From: Apodemus sylvaticus | Taxonomy: Eukaryota > Chordata > Mammalia > Rodentia > Muridae | DNA length: 64,000 nt | NCBI RefSeq assembly: GCF_947179515.1 | Contig: NC_067477.1 | Coordinates: 119,780,562 to 119,844,561, forward strand | Direction of reading: 5' to 3' | Notes under the pieces: model-generated | Told to the model about the DNA's origin: nothing | What the model saw: the letters and a program-made list of their open reading frames with translations, nothing else | Database searches by the model: none | Shown: one piece after another, positions 22,869 through 33,000 of the stretch | How positions within the stretch are numbered: the first letter of the stretch is position 1 | Layout of the letters: each line of letters opens with the position of its first letter | Program-made: the position numbers and the translations under genes

Positions 22869-23895
22869 CATTTCCCGTTCCAGCCTGAAGGAAGCAGGCT
22901 CATGGGCCAGGGATACCCAGAAAATAAAGAGGTTTTTGGTACCCGGGAGGCCGTGGACGGCTGCTCCATGGCAGTCGTCCCGCCATACCACAAAATGAAT
23001 ATACTGAATTGCACCGCCAACGATACGGATATCATTTGAACTACCATGAGAAAAACAGAAAGAAAGAAGGTCAGGAGGCCCATGCACGTTCAAAGAAGGC
23101 CAAATAAATAAATAAATAAATAACTGCCCGAAGGCTAAGCTCTACCATAAACAGCCCCACGCCGAGAAAATACAGATGGAAAAGACTATTAAGATGCACA
23201 AAGAGAGAAACACCAAGCAGAAGGAAGAGGAGGAGACTCCTCAGGGAGCAGTCCCACCTACCTGCTGGACAGAGGGGCAGTCAGGGGCAAAAGCACTTTC
23301 CATCATGATTGAGCAGAAACCAAAGGAAAGGCGGGGAAGTGGGAGGTCCCTCTACCCAAAGTTAGTGACCAAGGAGAAAGGGAAGTATTGAAAGTTATTC
23401 CAACAGGAAGAAGAAAAAAGAAGGCATGGAAGAGAGGTTACTAAAGTCTGCTTTGTTGGTGATGGCTTTACAAGAAAACCACCTACATACTAAAGGTTTA
23501 TCAGGCCAATGGGTCTGCATTTCAAAACAGCCCATGCCACACACCCTGAGCTGAAAGCTACCTTTTGCCTGCCTATCCTCCCCATTATATACGATCCTGG
23601 GTGTGACCTCCAAAGGTATGGTGATTGAAGGAAATGTGAGTGAATGGAGGCAGGGTTACTCGGGAAAGTATGCCCAAGTTACCAACAATGCTGAAAACAA
23701 TGGGGGGGGGGGGGGGCAGTGACGTCTTACAAGTCATTCCACTCAATATCTAAGACTACAGTCTCTCAGGAAAGCTCCATTACTGTGACATTTCTGAACT
23801 ACCAAGTAGCCTTACCCCATGTGCAGTCATGAAGAAGTATTTATTAAGTTGTAAAGGAAAATAAAACACTGCCTGATTTAAAAAAAATAAATAAA
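22869..23895 (+). pseudogene. Nsa2 (TINP1) processed pseudogene, full-length retrocopy
   Basis: This is an intronless copy of NSA2, a nucleolar 60S-subunit biogenesis factor. Aligned in order: the start context CCGCC followed by ATA instead of ATG (22985-22987), PQNEY-ELHRQRYGYHL, EAHARSKKAK, then an AAAT-repeat insertion at 23101-23123. After that come KTIKMHKERNTKQK and TPQGAVP, followed by shifted frames carrying WKR, VTKVCFVGDGFTRKPP, RPMGL and KATFCLPIL, and near the end KYAQVTNNAENNG. A 15-base G run (23702-23716) replaces the last codons. A 3' UTR ends with AATAAAACACTGCC and an A-rich tail (23880-23897). The copy is flanked by AAGAATGCAGC(A/G)TCTT at 22853-22868 and 23896-23911, a 16-bp target-site duplication with 15 matches, so about 116 bp of 5' UTR is included. 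It is antisense within Babam2 intron 2 and cannot make NSA2. Confidence 0.93.
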
Positions 23896-23983
23896 AAGAA
23901 TGCAGCGTCTTGGGCCATCCATCTCCTGGGCCCCTCCACACTGCTGGTACTCTACTTCTCAATAAAACCTTGTTTGCTTGCTC

Positions 23984-23985
<2 letters not shown>

Positions 23986-24021
<36 letters not shown>
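23986..24021. repeat. (CA)18 microsatellite
   Basis: Pure CA run. Confidence 0.95.
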
Positions 24022-24022
<1 letters not shown>

Positions 24023-24694
24023 ACAAGCAACATTTCTACTGAGAAAAAAAAATAGTGCAGATATGTCAAAAGGTCACAAAGCCACTTAACAGACCTCTCA
24101 AAGACAAAAGCCAGGAACAGATAAACAACAAAAATAAATGACAGATATTTACTCCCTGACTTACAAAGAGGTTACCCCAATAAACTTATCAAAACTTGGA
24201 GAGATCGTATGTTGACAATGCATAGAATGTGCCTAACATGGCAGCCACAGGCAGCAGCACTCATGTGAGGTCTCACCTCCTGACTGCATGGCTGAGCGGG
24301 TGTGGGGGGTGTGGTCCCAGCTCCTCAAGAGGCTGAGGCGAGAGGGTCATATAAAGAGAAGTGAGCATCACACAGCCACCGTCGGATGCTCTGAGGTGGG
24401 GTGACACGGCGACTGTGCCCTTGGGGGAGGGGATACAGTTCCGATCCGAATAAGAGGAAGGCATCTAACAGCCTCATAGAGAGGGACCTATCACACAGTG
24501 GCTAGTCAACAACCTTTTAGAATGCCAAGGTCATTTTCAACGAAGGACAACTAAGGACAGCTGGGGACACTGAGGACACTTAATGACTAAGTACAATTTG
24601 TATCCTGGATTACTCTTAACCATGGAAGAGGAAAACTGGCAAATGTCGAGAAGTATAGAATGACTAATAATGTCAAAACAATATTAATTTCTGT

Positions 24695-25065
24695 CCTACT
24701 TTGCTTCTGTGATGCTGTGATGAAACACTGACCAAAAACAACTTATAACGGAGGCTCATTCCACCTCACAGGTCTGGCCCATCAGTGGGAGAAGCAAGGG
24801 CAGGAACCCGCGAGGAACCCAGAGGTAAGTGCTGACACACAGACCTTGGAGGAATGTTGATTTCCGGCTTGCTCCCCCATGAGACTGTTCAGCTCCGTTC
24901 CTTATACAGCCCATGCTCACAAGGCCAAGGATAGCCCCGCCCAGAATGGCCTACGCCTCTTCCTCCATCACCATTTCCCACTCATGAAAATTCCCAACAG
25001 ACCAATTTGATAGGGGCAATTCCTCAACAGAGGGTCACTCTTGCTACGTCTGTCAATTGACAACC
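24695..25065 (-). mobile_element. MaLR-type LTR (MT/ORR1-like)
   Basis: CTGTGATGAAACACTGACCA at the left is the reverse complement of the common MaLR 3' end. GTCAATTGACAACCAAG at the right is its start. Confidence 0.6.
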
Positions 25066-25569
25066 AAGATTACTACTGCAATTTCCTATTTTTTTTTTAT
25101 CTTTTCTGTAGATCTAATTTTAGTTCCAAATGAAATGTGGGCAGGTTTTTGCACTTCTTTTTTCTTTCTTTCTTTCTTTTTTATTGGTTTGTTTGGGGTT
25201 TTATTATCTTGTATTTTTTTTTTAACACAACATATCCAGGTGTGAAACTGAATGTTTCAACCCCACTGTGACTCATTTCAGCTAGCTCCTGTAATTTTTG
25301 TATTAAGGGAGATCATCAAATCATGTCTGACACAGCATCTCTAAACCCAATTCTTACAGTATCTCAGATTGCAGTAAACAAGAAAACAAGCCAATGAAGG
25401 AAAACATACGTGCAAAAACCAACCGAGCATGTTAGTCACAGAGAGGTAAGTCAGAAAAAAATATATTAGCATTTCCCACTAGAAATAAAGTGCCCATAAT
25501 GCCCACATGTGGACACACATTCTTATGAAACAAGCAGCATAAAATGTCAAGAATTAAACAAATGAATTT

Positions 25570-25640
25570 GGCACTGGAATGTGACTTTGTGGTCAAGTTT
25601 TGTCTAGCATGTGTGAGGCCCTGAGTTTAATAACATACAC
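25570..25640 (+). mobile_element. ID SINE
   Basis: GCATGTGTGAGGCCCTGAGT is the ID body, followed by CA-rich tail. Confidence 0.7.
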
Positions 25641-25782
25641 ACATGCACACACGCACTCGCACACACGCACATCAGCGGATGGTAAGAGTGTGACCTGAAA
25701 GCTTCCTGTGATGGTTATTTCTCATGAATCTGGTAAGAAAGGTCTACTGTGAGATAAAAGTTGAATTAGTTCTGGTACATAC

Positions 25783-25934
25783 CCAGACTTCAAGTCCGTT
25801 ATTCTCAAACAGTTTGTAGCATCCAGTCCTACCTTCCCATTTCGGACCACACTTGATATGAATGGGGAGAGCATTGGAGAAATTCGGTTCAAGGCAATTT
25901 CTGGAGACATTTTAACTTGACTTATGAGTTACCA
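25783..25934 (-). CDS. Babam2: Babam2 (Bre/Brcc45) exon 2, first coding exon
   Basis: The minus strand carries an exon with a 24-base 5' UTR piece (25934-25911), an ATG at 25910, and 42 codons plus two bases: MSPEIALNRISPMLSPFISS, then VVRNGKVGLDATNCLRITDL, then KS and GG. This is the N-terminus of BABAM2/BRE, the UEV-domain scaffold that links BRCC36 and MERIT40 in the nuclear BRCA1-A and cytoplasmic BRISC deubiquitinase complexes. The acceptor is a strong pyrimidine tract ending TACTTTCAG (25943-25935). The donor is TCTGG|GTATGT at 25783/25782. Translation past the donor (YVPELIQ and on) is intron. No exon matching the next residues (CTSLTPGPNC) was found between 1 and 25782, so intron 2 probably continues past the window edge. 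Confidence 0.96.
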
Positions 25935-27919
25935 CTGAAAGTAGAGAGAAAGAAAGAAAGGTGATCAGTTTACAAACAAAAAACAAAAAAAACAAAAACT
26001 CAATTTTAGAAATATAGCTAGAACTGGAAGTTAGCACAGTGCTCAGAATTTCCTCTTATATGAGCAAATGCTTTATGACCCGTAAGCACCTCTTCCTTTA
26101 GTCTCCCAGGAGCCAGATCCCTGCAGCTCAGATACTCAGGGCATGGGCTATGCCATGCCTTTCAGAAATGAAAAGAACCCTTAAAGTATAATTCTCTCCT
26201 CCTTTCCAAAGACAATCCCCACACTAGCTCAGTCTCCTTCTCCTCAAAGCTTCACGGCTCCATGTTATATCTGTCCCTTCCAATCTGGTTGAGCTAGAGA
26301 AGGTTCACTAACAGTTCTATAACCATAACACACAAAACACACATCACTAAGTCAGGACACCACCTGTATCCCAACAAGGACAAAGAACTAGATCATTGAT
26401 AATATACAACATTCCAAAGCAAACACAACCAATTGTTACTTAAATCATTTACAGCCCACATACCTTAATAAGTCCTTCTATGGCACATTATAATTACCTG
26501 ATTATATTAACTCTTCCCAACAAAGACTGTAACTTGAAATTCTCACATTTAACAAATGCAGTTAACATACACTTAGTATTCAATCACATTTAATAATAAA
26601 AGTGGTCAATTCAAATAATGGACTTTTTTTCCTGGACCAAATTTGAAGCATGCTTTATTAAATACTGGCCTGGACCATGAATACTGGCCTGGCCCATACC
26701 CAAGACCCATGCTCAGAATATGGCTTCAAATAATAGATTTAATAAATTAATTTTAAAATAACTTTAAAGAAATGAATGAGGGAGCAAAGCTGAAGAAAAA
26801 TTTATCGATGGAAAAGATATAATATACCCTCAAAATCTGATAATATGGAGGCCCTGAGGAACCGGAACCGTGAGTAAGGCGCCTGAGCATGCACAACTTC
26901 CGCTCCTACCTAGCAGCTGTATAAAAGGCCAACCTAGTGGCACAGATCTCTAACACCAGCACTGTGGGCTTCAACTCAGCAGAGTCCCCGGGCTCACGGG
27001 CCAGCCAGTCTAGCCAAAAACGGTGAAGCCCAGAGTCAATGAGAGACTGGTTTCTAAACCTAAGGTGGAGGACGACAGAGGAAGATACTCAACACTGACC
27101 TCGATCCACCACAGGCACACGCATACGTGTATATACATACTGTATACACAGACATACCATGTACACACACACACAAACACACACACATGATAGCGAAATC
27201 TGAGGAATACATGAAGCAAGAGAAAATGCACTTGACACTTAAACTATAAAAACACAGGTCAGATACTAAAGCATGTCCAGATATTAAGCAATGAAGACAA
27301 ATTGAGTTTTTCCAGTCTTTGATTTTCTGGCACTATGAAGTCTTCACACTTGATAATACGAAAGCAATAAATCACATCTATGATACTTGGATATTCATGG
27401 AGCTGGAGGAGAGAGTGCATGAACTCCCAATAGACTTCTAGATGGAAGCTACTACTTCAGAGGTGAATAACTCAATTCAAATGATCATTGTCTCTCTCAA
27501 TCTGTAAGCAAATTCATTTCCATCCAGGTACAATTGTGAGTACTTGCTGCTCTCTGGTTCTAGTATCTAAACACTGTGCCACATAAGAATTTACAAGCTC
27601 TGCTCAACTGAATGCTTGCTTTATCGTTGTGGATAGTTAAAAACAAAAACAAAACAAAACAAAAACCACAGTGACATCACAAGGCCCCCCCAGAAATACT
27701 TGTGAGGTGCTTAAGCTTTATAGAATATACTTTAGTCTCTACAACGTTGTCTTCTGACTCTTGGGAGCTGGCCTCCCATACATTCTAATACATCTAACGT
27801 GAGCAAATGTCTCCTTTGCTATACACAGTATTTATCATAAAAATACATATATTTCATAGCATGGCATGACTTCTAAAGCACGTCCATACACAGCCTTGCC
27901 ATCCGCCTTCACATAAGGC

Positions 27920-28050
27920 AGGTTTCTAATTCCCATTTTCCAGGTGACAGGCAGGGGTAACTGTTTATGAACAGTAGGCTCACCCACACTATCACTCTGA
28001 AGACTGCCTGCAGTCCTGCCTGATGTCTGCCCACTGCATCACAGGTCCTG
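27920..28050 (-). mobile_element. MIR
   Basis: CCCATTTTCCAGGTGACAGG is the reverse complement of the MIR 3' core. Confidence 0.5.
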
Positions 28051-28284
28051 AAGAGAATGCTCGTTTACTTCACATTCAAAACACACACAGAGTCATCTGA
28101 GAAGCAAGCAGAGGGATCGCTTAAGACAAAAATGTTCCCAAGCTTTTTTTCTCAGAGTACCTATTTTACCCCAAATTTCTAGAAGAAAAACCAAACTAAC
28201 ACATCACACATGAGCTGTTACTCACCTCCCTCTGTACAGATATCCACTCCCCCTACACACACAGTTTCTTAATGAGTATTGTTT

Positions 28285-28410
28285 CCATTTTGTAAATATA
28301 AAAGCTAAAGACCAGCCAGACCAAGTTACTTATTTAATGTTAACACAGAGAGAACAAACAGAAGGATTGGAATTCAAAGCTAGATCTCTCTCAAAGTCCA
28401 GTATTCCCAT
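28285..28410 (-). mobile_element. MIR
   Basis: AAGCTAAAGACCAGCC ... GGATTGGAATTCAAAGCTAG follows the reverse MIR order. Confidence 0.5.
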
Positions 28411-28907
28411 CTTCCTCTCAAGCATTAATTACAGTGGCCACTAAAGAAAGCATCATGGTGAATTTTTAAAACATGCACCTTGGTAAATATGAAGACAAAG
28501 TCTCGAATTTATACACATGATTGCTTTACAGCTAGACACCAACTCGGCTACTGCTGCCCCAGTGTTAGTACTAGCATGAATGATTCACTAATTAAATGCC
28601 AAAGGAAACAGCCTTCTCCAGATGCCAAACCACACTAGTGATTATGAAAACCCATTCCACTTCAGCAACTGTCAAGACTTTAGGATCACACCTGAGGGAA
28701 TGGAATTCTGTCTTTATCTCCAAAACAACTATAATACATGTTTTTGACAGTGCAAGGTTTTATGCAGCTTCAAGATCTTTGAGTGTGATTTCATTAACAA
28801 AGAGTTACATGAGAGTAAAAAACTATACTGACTCCAAAATCAGGAATTTAAAAAAAAAAAAAGATGATTCTTTGGTACAATATGCAGGGATATGGATTGG
28901 AAACAAA

Positions 28908-28930
28908 CACACTCACATACACACACCACA

Positions 28931-28961
<31 letters not shown>

Positions 28962-28962
28962 A
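28908..28962. repeat. CA-rich microsatellite
   Basis: Interrupted CACACCA / CA run. Confidence 0.92.
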
Positions 28963-29066
28963 CCTCCTTTACATATGGTACCATTATAACAGATCCCAGA
29001 GAGGCAGGAATTTTTGGTGTCCAGCCTCTCTTGAATGCTTGTTTTGCAATTAGTATTTCCTGATTT

Positions 29067-29298
29067 TGACGTACTGCAGAAGGAAGATACAAATATATAA
29101 GTTTTATAAAAATCTGCTGCCGCAAGATAAGGTCACATGAGGTCTTTTAGTGGGCGGACTGTCTGGGGAATACAAAGACGTATAAAGCACCATCCACGCT
29201 CTTGCAATTAGGAGAGGATGACAAACACGGAAACATGTGCCCCCGTTGACGTCATGGAACGGAAAGGGGTGGCCTCCTGCTGCATCACATCCACGTCA
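29067..29298. promoter_or_regulatory. CRE-like cluster upstream of the CpG island
   Basis: There is a perfect palindromic CRE, TGACGTCA, at 29247-29254. Half-site-like sequences lie on either side: TGACGT at 29067-29072 and ACGTCA at 29293-29298. TGACGTCA is the CREB/ATF consensus. The cluster lies 0.4-0.6 kb from the island, inside what should be the start of Babam2 intron 1 or its proximal promoter. Function is inferred from motif density only. Confidence 0.5.
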
Positions 29299-29359
29299 TA
29301 TGGCGCACGAGGGAAGTTACTGTGGGGGAGCAATTTCTCCACTGGGCAACCATCGGGGA

Positions 29360-29368
29360 GGGGCGGGA
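29360..29368 (+). promoter_or_regulatory. GC box (Sp-family site)
   Basis: GGGGCGGGA lies in a moderately GC-rich shoulder left of the main CpG island. It is a single consensus-like Sp1/KLF motif, and its role is inferred. Confidence 0.4.
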
Positions 29369-29679
29369 AGAGCGAATTGGTTCAGATCCAAAGAATGGCC
29401 ACCCATTCTGAGGAAAATCTACAGGGATCCAACCCTTTCTCCCAAATTGTATGATGCCCCTCATCAAGTGCAAAAAGAGGCGGGCTTCATCAGGGACCAG
29501 GACTGAACGAGATACGAGGAGAAAGAGAAGCCTCGGCTCTTGGGGGCCGGCTCTTGAGGGAATCCGCGTGCTGCGGGGCATCTTTGGAACGCGGGCCTTC
29601 TCTTGAAGAGGCTAGCTCTCTGGCCATACTCAAACATGGCTGTCTGCACCACCTGTGCGACTGAGATCCAACCTCCCCG

Positions 29680-30310
29680 CACCAGCCCGGGTCCAGGTAC
29701 CTGGAACTTAAGTCCGATCAGTAACCGGCGACTAGACGGGGTACAGGTTACCCGAGCGCGCCCCCGACCGACGCACCGACCTGCGCGCGAACCGCGGGCC
29801 AGATGCGTGCGCGCTCCCCCGGACGTCTCCGGAGCCGGCCGGGCGTGCGCGTTCCCGCGACGAGCCCAGCCGGAAGCTGAGGAAGGCGACCGGGCAGCGC
29901 CTGAAGGTTCCCGGGAGCTCCCGCCTCGAGCGTGGCGCGCTCTGTGATTGTCGCCGAGGGGGCTGGTCCCTGTGCCACGAGGCGGGGCAGGAACACGGGT
30001 CCCAGAGGAACCACGACTAGCCGAAGGCCGGGGAGATTTCGGGCATTAGGGTGGGCGACCCGCACAGGCGTGTGGACGCACGCGTCGTTAGGGAGGACGG
30101 AGCGGCGTCCCTGGTTACGGGGTCAGGCAAAGGGCAAAGGGCAGCGTCCAGGTTGAGCGAGAGCGAGCATTAGTAATGGCGGCGTCTGGGGATCCCGGGA
30201 GGCCCTGGCAGGAGGAGGAGGAGGAGGCAGCAGCGGTGGTGGTAGTGGGTTCCTGCATGACCGACCTGGTCAGGTTAGTGCGGGGCTGCAGCGCAGGGTC
30301 TCGGGAGCGC
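29680..30310. promoter_or_regulatory. CpG island, shared Rbks/Babam2 bidirectional promoter
   Basis: A sharp GC- and CpG-rich block lies between the first coding exons of two divergent genes. It contains GC-box sequence (GGCGGGGC at 29981-29988), an ETS/GABPA-type CCGGAAG (29870-29876), NRF1-like TGCGTGCGC (29804-29812), an E2F-like TTCCCGCG (29852-29859), and an ATGGCGGC core overlapping the Rbks start codon. No TATA box is evident. These are usual features of mammalian housekeeping bidirectional promoters. The Babam2 non-coding exon 1 should start here on the minus strand. Two possible minus-strand donors are CCAG|GTACCT (exon end at 29701) and TCGG|GTAACC (exon end at 29752). I cannot choose between them. 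The island edges are my visual estimate. Confidence 0.85.
30176..30273 (+). CDS. Rbks: Rbks (ribokinase) exon 1, coding part
   Basis: First coding exon of ribokinase (EC 2.7.1.15), the PfkB-family kinase that phosphorylates D-ribose to ribose-5-phosphate with ATP. The frame gives 32 codons plus two bases: MAASGDPGRPWQ, then five Glu, three Ala and four Val, then GSCMTDLV. This matches the known ribokinase N-terminus, in which the Val run and GSCMTDLV form the first beta strand. The ATG has G at -3 and G at +4, a good context. The exon ends GTCAG before a GTTAGTG donor, and the split codon AG|T (Ser) completes exactly with exon 2. The Glu tract is encoded by five GAG codons in a row and looks longer than in the human protein as I remember it. 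The 5' UTR start is not defined by sequence alone; it lies in the CpG island just upstream. Confidence 0.95.
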
Positions 30311-31210
30311 GAACCATACTGTGGTGCCCGGGCCTCGGATCTGTGAGCACCCACCATGGAACTTTCTTGAAAGCTTCAGGTTTCCACAGCAGGACTTCTG
30401 AGGTGGGAAGGCAGAATTAAAGTGTGTGGAGGTCAATGACAGGGGAAGGGTCGGGGCCGGGGAGGTGGGAGGGACGCTGAATGAAAGCCTTGATACTTCT
30501 AAAGACAACCCCCACCCCCGGGGGACCCCCAAACATCTGCACCTGTTTCCTTGGCCAGGCTGCCCCATGACATTTTAACCTCTGAGAACATGATGGACCT
30601 ACCTCACAGGGTAGTGAGCACAAAAAGTGTTTTGTCCACCAGACCCAACTGGGTATTACTGGATTGAAGACATGTGAAATAAGGCATTGAGGCAAACAAA
30701 CACCTTTTCACTCGATCGCTGTAGTGTTTCATATTTTCAGTTTACTTTTATGTAGAAATGTAACCATGGGTCAACCTTTGTGGGGAACCTAGTGTGAATT
30801 CAAAATAAATAAAGTTACAGCCACTAAAAACTGATCAAATAGTGCTAAGTGAGAATAGTCGAGTTAGGACAGAGAGGCTGTAGAAAAGATCCTTCTGCTT
30901 TGTCGTCTGTTTTTATGAAAACAGCTTTCTAAGCATAAAAGCAAAATACATTATAGAAAAAAATAATTCAGGTAGTCCCTTAAAAAGTCAGGCCATCTAA
31001 TTCTGTTTATATTAACAACCATATTTCTCGACAACTAAATGTCATCAGTCCCTAAACTTTTTTCCAGAAGATAACAAAGAACTTTGAAATAAGGCCTTGG
31101 GATAATCAAAACAACCAAATTCTTCCACCAAACCATCTATATCTACTTTAAAAAGTTGGAGCCTCATATGTCCTACTTAATCTTGCTTAAAATATTTATA
31201 AATTATTATC

Positions 31211-31372
31211 GGACTCATCAAGATGGCTATGAGGTAAAGGTGCCTGAATTAAGCCTGATGCCCTGAGTTCAGTGCCTGGAGCCCAGCGTGGTAGAAGGAC
31301 ACTCCATATGTGATGTATACATATGTACACGATAGATAGATGATAGATAGATAGATAGATAAGTATATATTT
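31211..31372 (+). mobile_element. RSINE1 with (GATA)n tail
   Basis: CATCAAGATGGCTATGAGGT ... GATGCCCTGAGTTCAGTGCC, then GATA repeats at about 31330-31362. Confidence 0.72.
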
Positions 31373-31444
31373 TCAAATTACCAAACACAACATAAAAGGT
31401 AGAATTAAAAAGACTGGGAGAGGCAAGTGTAATTGACAGAAACC

Positions 31445-31555
31445 TTGGTATGCTGAGGGGTTAAAGTTGAGAGCATTGGATCACAACCACCTGTAACTCC
31501 TATTCCAGGGGACCCCACACCTCCAAGTGCATTGCTTTCCTACAGAGAGTTAAAA
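31445..31555 (+). mobile_element. B3 fragment
   Basis: ACAACCACCTGTAACTCCTA then TTCCAGGGGACCC. Confidence 0.6.
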
Positions 31556-32000
31556 GTTAAAAAAAAAATCATTTTTATAAATTTAGCAATAACAGAAGAG
31601 CTACAAATAATTAAATTTTACATAAGCTTGTGTGCGGTGCTGGCTGATGAACTCCATCCCCTTGCATGGCTAATGAACACGCACAGCCTTTGATGTGATT
31701 TTGAGTCAAATTCTCACTCAGCTCCCATGCTGAACTTGTACCATGAAACTCAGGCGCTTGACCTTGCTATCCTGCTGTAGCTGGGATTGCAGGCCTGCCA
31801 CACCAAGTCTGTCTCTTAAGTTCTAAATTTTACTTTTTCAGAAATGTTTGAGCTGCTACCTTGTCCTAAGTTATGCCAAGGCAGGCATGACTTTCTGTAG
31901 TGGCAGACAGTACAGTTGGAGACCTTGGGTGAGGAGGCTTACATATATTTTTCTAGGGGAAAAAATCAGCACATCTTCCTGTAAAGCTCCAGATAGTTAA

Positions 32001-32319
32001 TGTCTTAGTTAGGGTTTTACTGCTGTGAACAGACACCATGACCAAGGCAAGTCTTAGAAGGACGATAATTAATTGGGGCTGGCTTACAGTTTCAGAGGTT
32101 CAGTCTATAATCATCAAGGCAGGAGCATGGCATCATCCAGACAGGCATGGTGTAAGAAGACCTGAGTTATACATCTTCATCTAAAGGGTGCTAGCGGAAT
32201 ACTGACATCCAGGCAGCCAAATGAGGGTCTTAAAGCATACCCCCACAATGACACACCTACTCCAACAGGGCCACACCTTCTAATCTGTCATTCACTGAGC
32301 TGAGCATATGCAAACTGTC
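32001..32319 (-). mobile_element. MaLR LTR (MT-type)
   Basis: The plus strand starts TGTCTTAGTTAGGGTTTTAC (reverse of the LTR end). It then reads AATTGGGGCTGGCTTACAG and CTCCAACAGGGCCACACC. The right end is decayed. Confidence 0.72.
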
Positions 32320-32487
32320 TCTTCACTCGTATCTCCCATGTGCTCCGGAAAAGCTGCAGACTAACCTGTCTGGATCCCTGTGTGTAGGCTTTCGTCCTCT
32401 TACTGCCCATCCTAATTAACCTAATCCCCGTGGTGCTTCTTGAAGAATAGATAAAATGTGGCGGTCATTTTATATCAAAGTAAGGAC

Positions 32488-32688
32488 TGTGGTGGCTGAA
32501 GAGATGGCTAAGCAGTTAGGAGCACTGACTGCTTTTCCAGAGGTTGTGAGCTCAATTCCCATCAACCACAAATAGCTCACAACCATCTGTAATGGGAACC
32601 GATGCCCTCTTCTGGTGTGTCTAGAAACAGTGACAGTATAGTGTACTCACATATATAAAATAAATAGATCTTTAAAAAAAAAAAAAAG
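32488..32688 (+). mobile_element. B2 SINE
   Basis: AGAGATGGCTAAGCAGTTAG ... CTTCTGGTGTGTCTAGAAAC, AATAAATAG and a poly-A tail. Confidence 0.93.
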
Positions 32689-33000
32689 CATAGGGAGTAT
32701 ATTTAACTTTAGAAATAGTTCCATCAAGAACATAAAAAGGTTAGGGCTTGTTACTGAGTTGTCGGGGACATGTTTAGCATGCGCAAAGTCCTGGGCTCAG
32801 GCTGCCCCCTTCTGAGATTTTGACCATCCCAGGCTACAGACAGCCTAGTGTCTTCTAAGGTGATTATTCTCCAGACTGCAGAGTGTGAGGGACAAGCACA
32901 GATGGAGGCTAACTTTATGATGTCAGGATTTTAAAAATTCAAAAGTAGAGAAATTTCAGGGGCTATTGATCCCAGCTCCTCAGTTATAGATAGTAAGCCA

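Larger units (their letters stand above)
1..25782 (-). other. Babam2: Babam2 intron 2 (partial)
   Basis: This is the sequence left of the exon 2 donor. No exon 3 (CTSLTPGPNCDRFK and on) was seen on the minus strand. Besides the listed repeats and two retrocopies, these stretches look like ordinary AT-rich unique or very old repeat DNA with nothing I can name: 103-330, 530-985 (possibly old L1), 2660-3385, 4035-5175, 5520-5590, 6575-7435, 7740-8415, 8910-9760, 11040-11540, 11935-12170, 12785-13185, 14000-15210, 16050-17450, 18580-19180, 19920-20570, 20970-21630, 21865-22165, 22275-22625 and 24030-24690. Within them, 4990-5075 and 14475-14590 resemble decayed B1/B4 pieces and 9650-9750 a decayed L2 end. 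Confidence 0.75.
25935..29700 (-). other. Babam2: Babam2 intron 1 (approximate right end)
   Basis: This lies between the exon 2 acceptor (AG at 25936-25935) and the CpG island. The right limit depends on which minus-strand donor is used. Most of 25945-27900 and 28440-28900 is unremarkable AT-rich intron. Short CA-rich runs occur at 27110-27190. Near the island the sequence becomes GC-richer from about 29200 and includes the CRE-like cluster. Confidence 0.65.

Noticed and set aside
28596..29063. 155-codon open frame near the promoter
   Set aside because: It includes a poly-Lys stretch from an A run and a His/Thr run from a CA microsatellite, and has no recognisable domain.
29603..29947. 114-codon open frame on the + strand through the CpG island
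   Set aside because: Arg/Pro/Ala-rich composition is typical of GC-rich chance frames. It is not in frame with Rbks and resembles no family I know.
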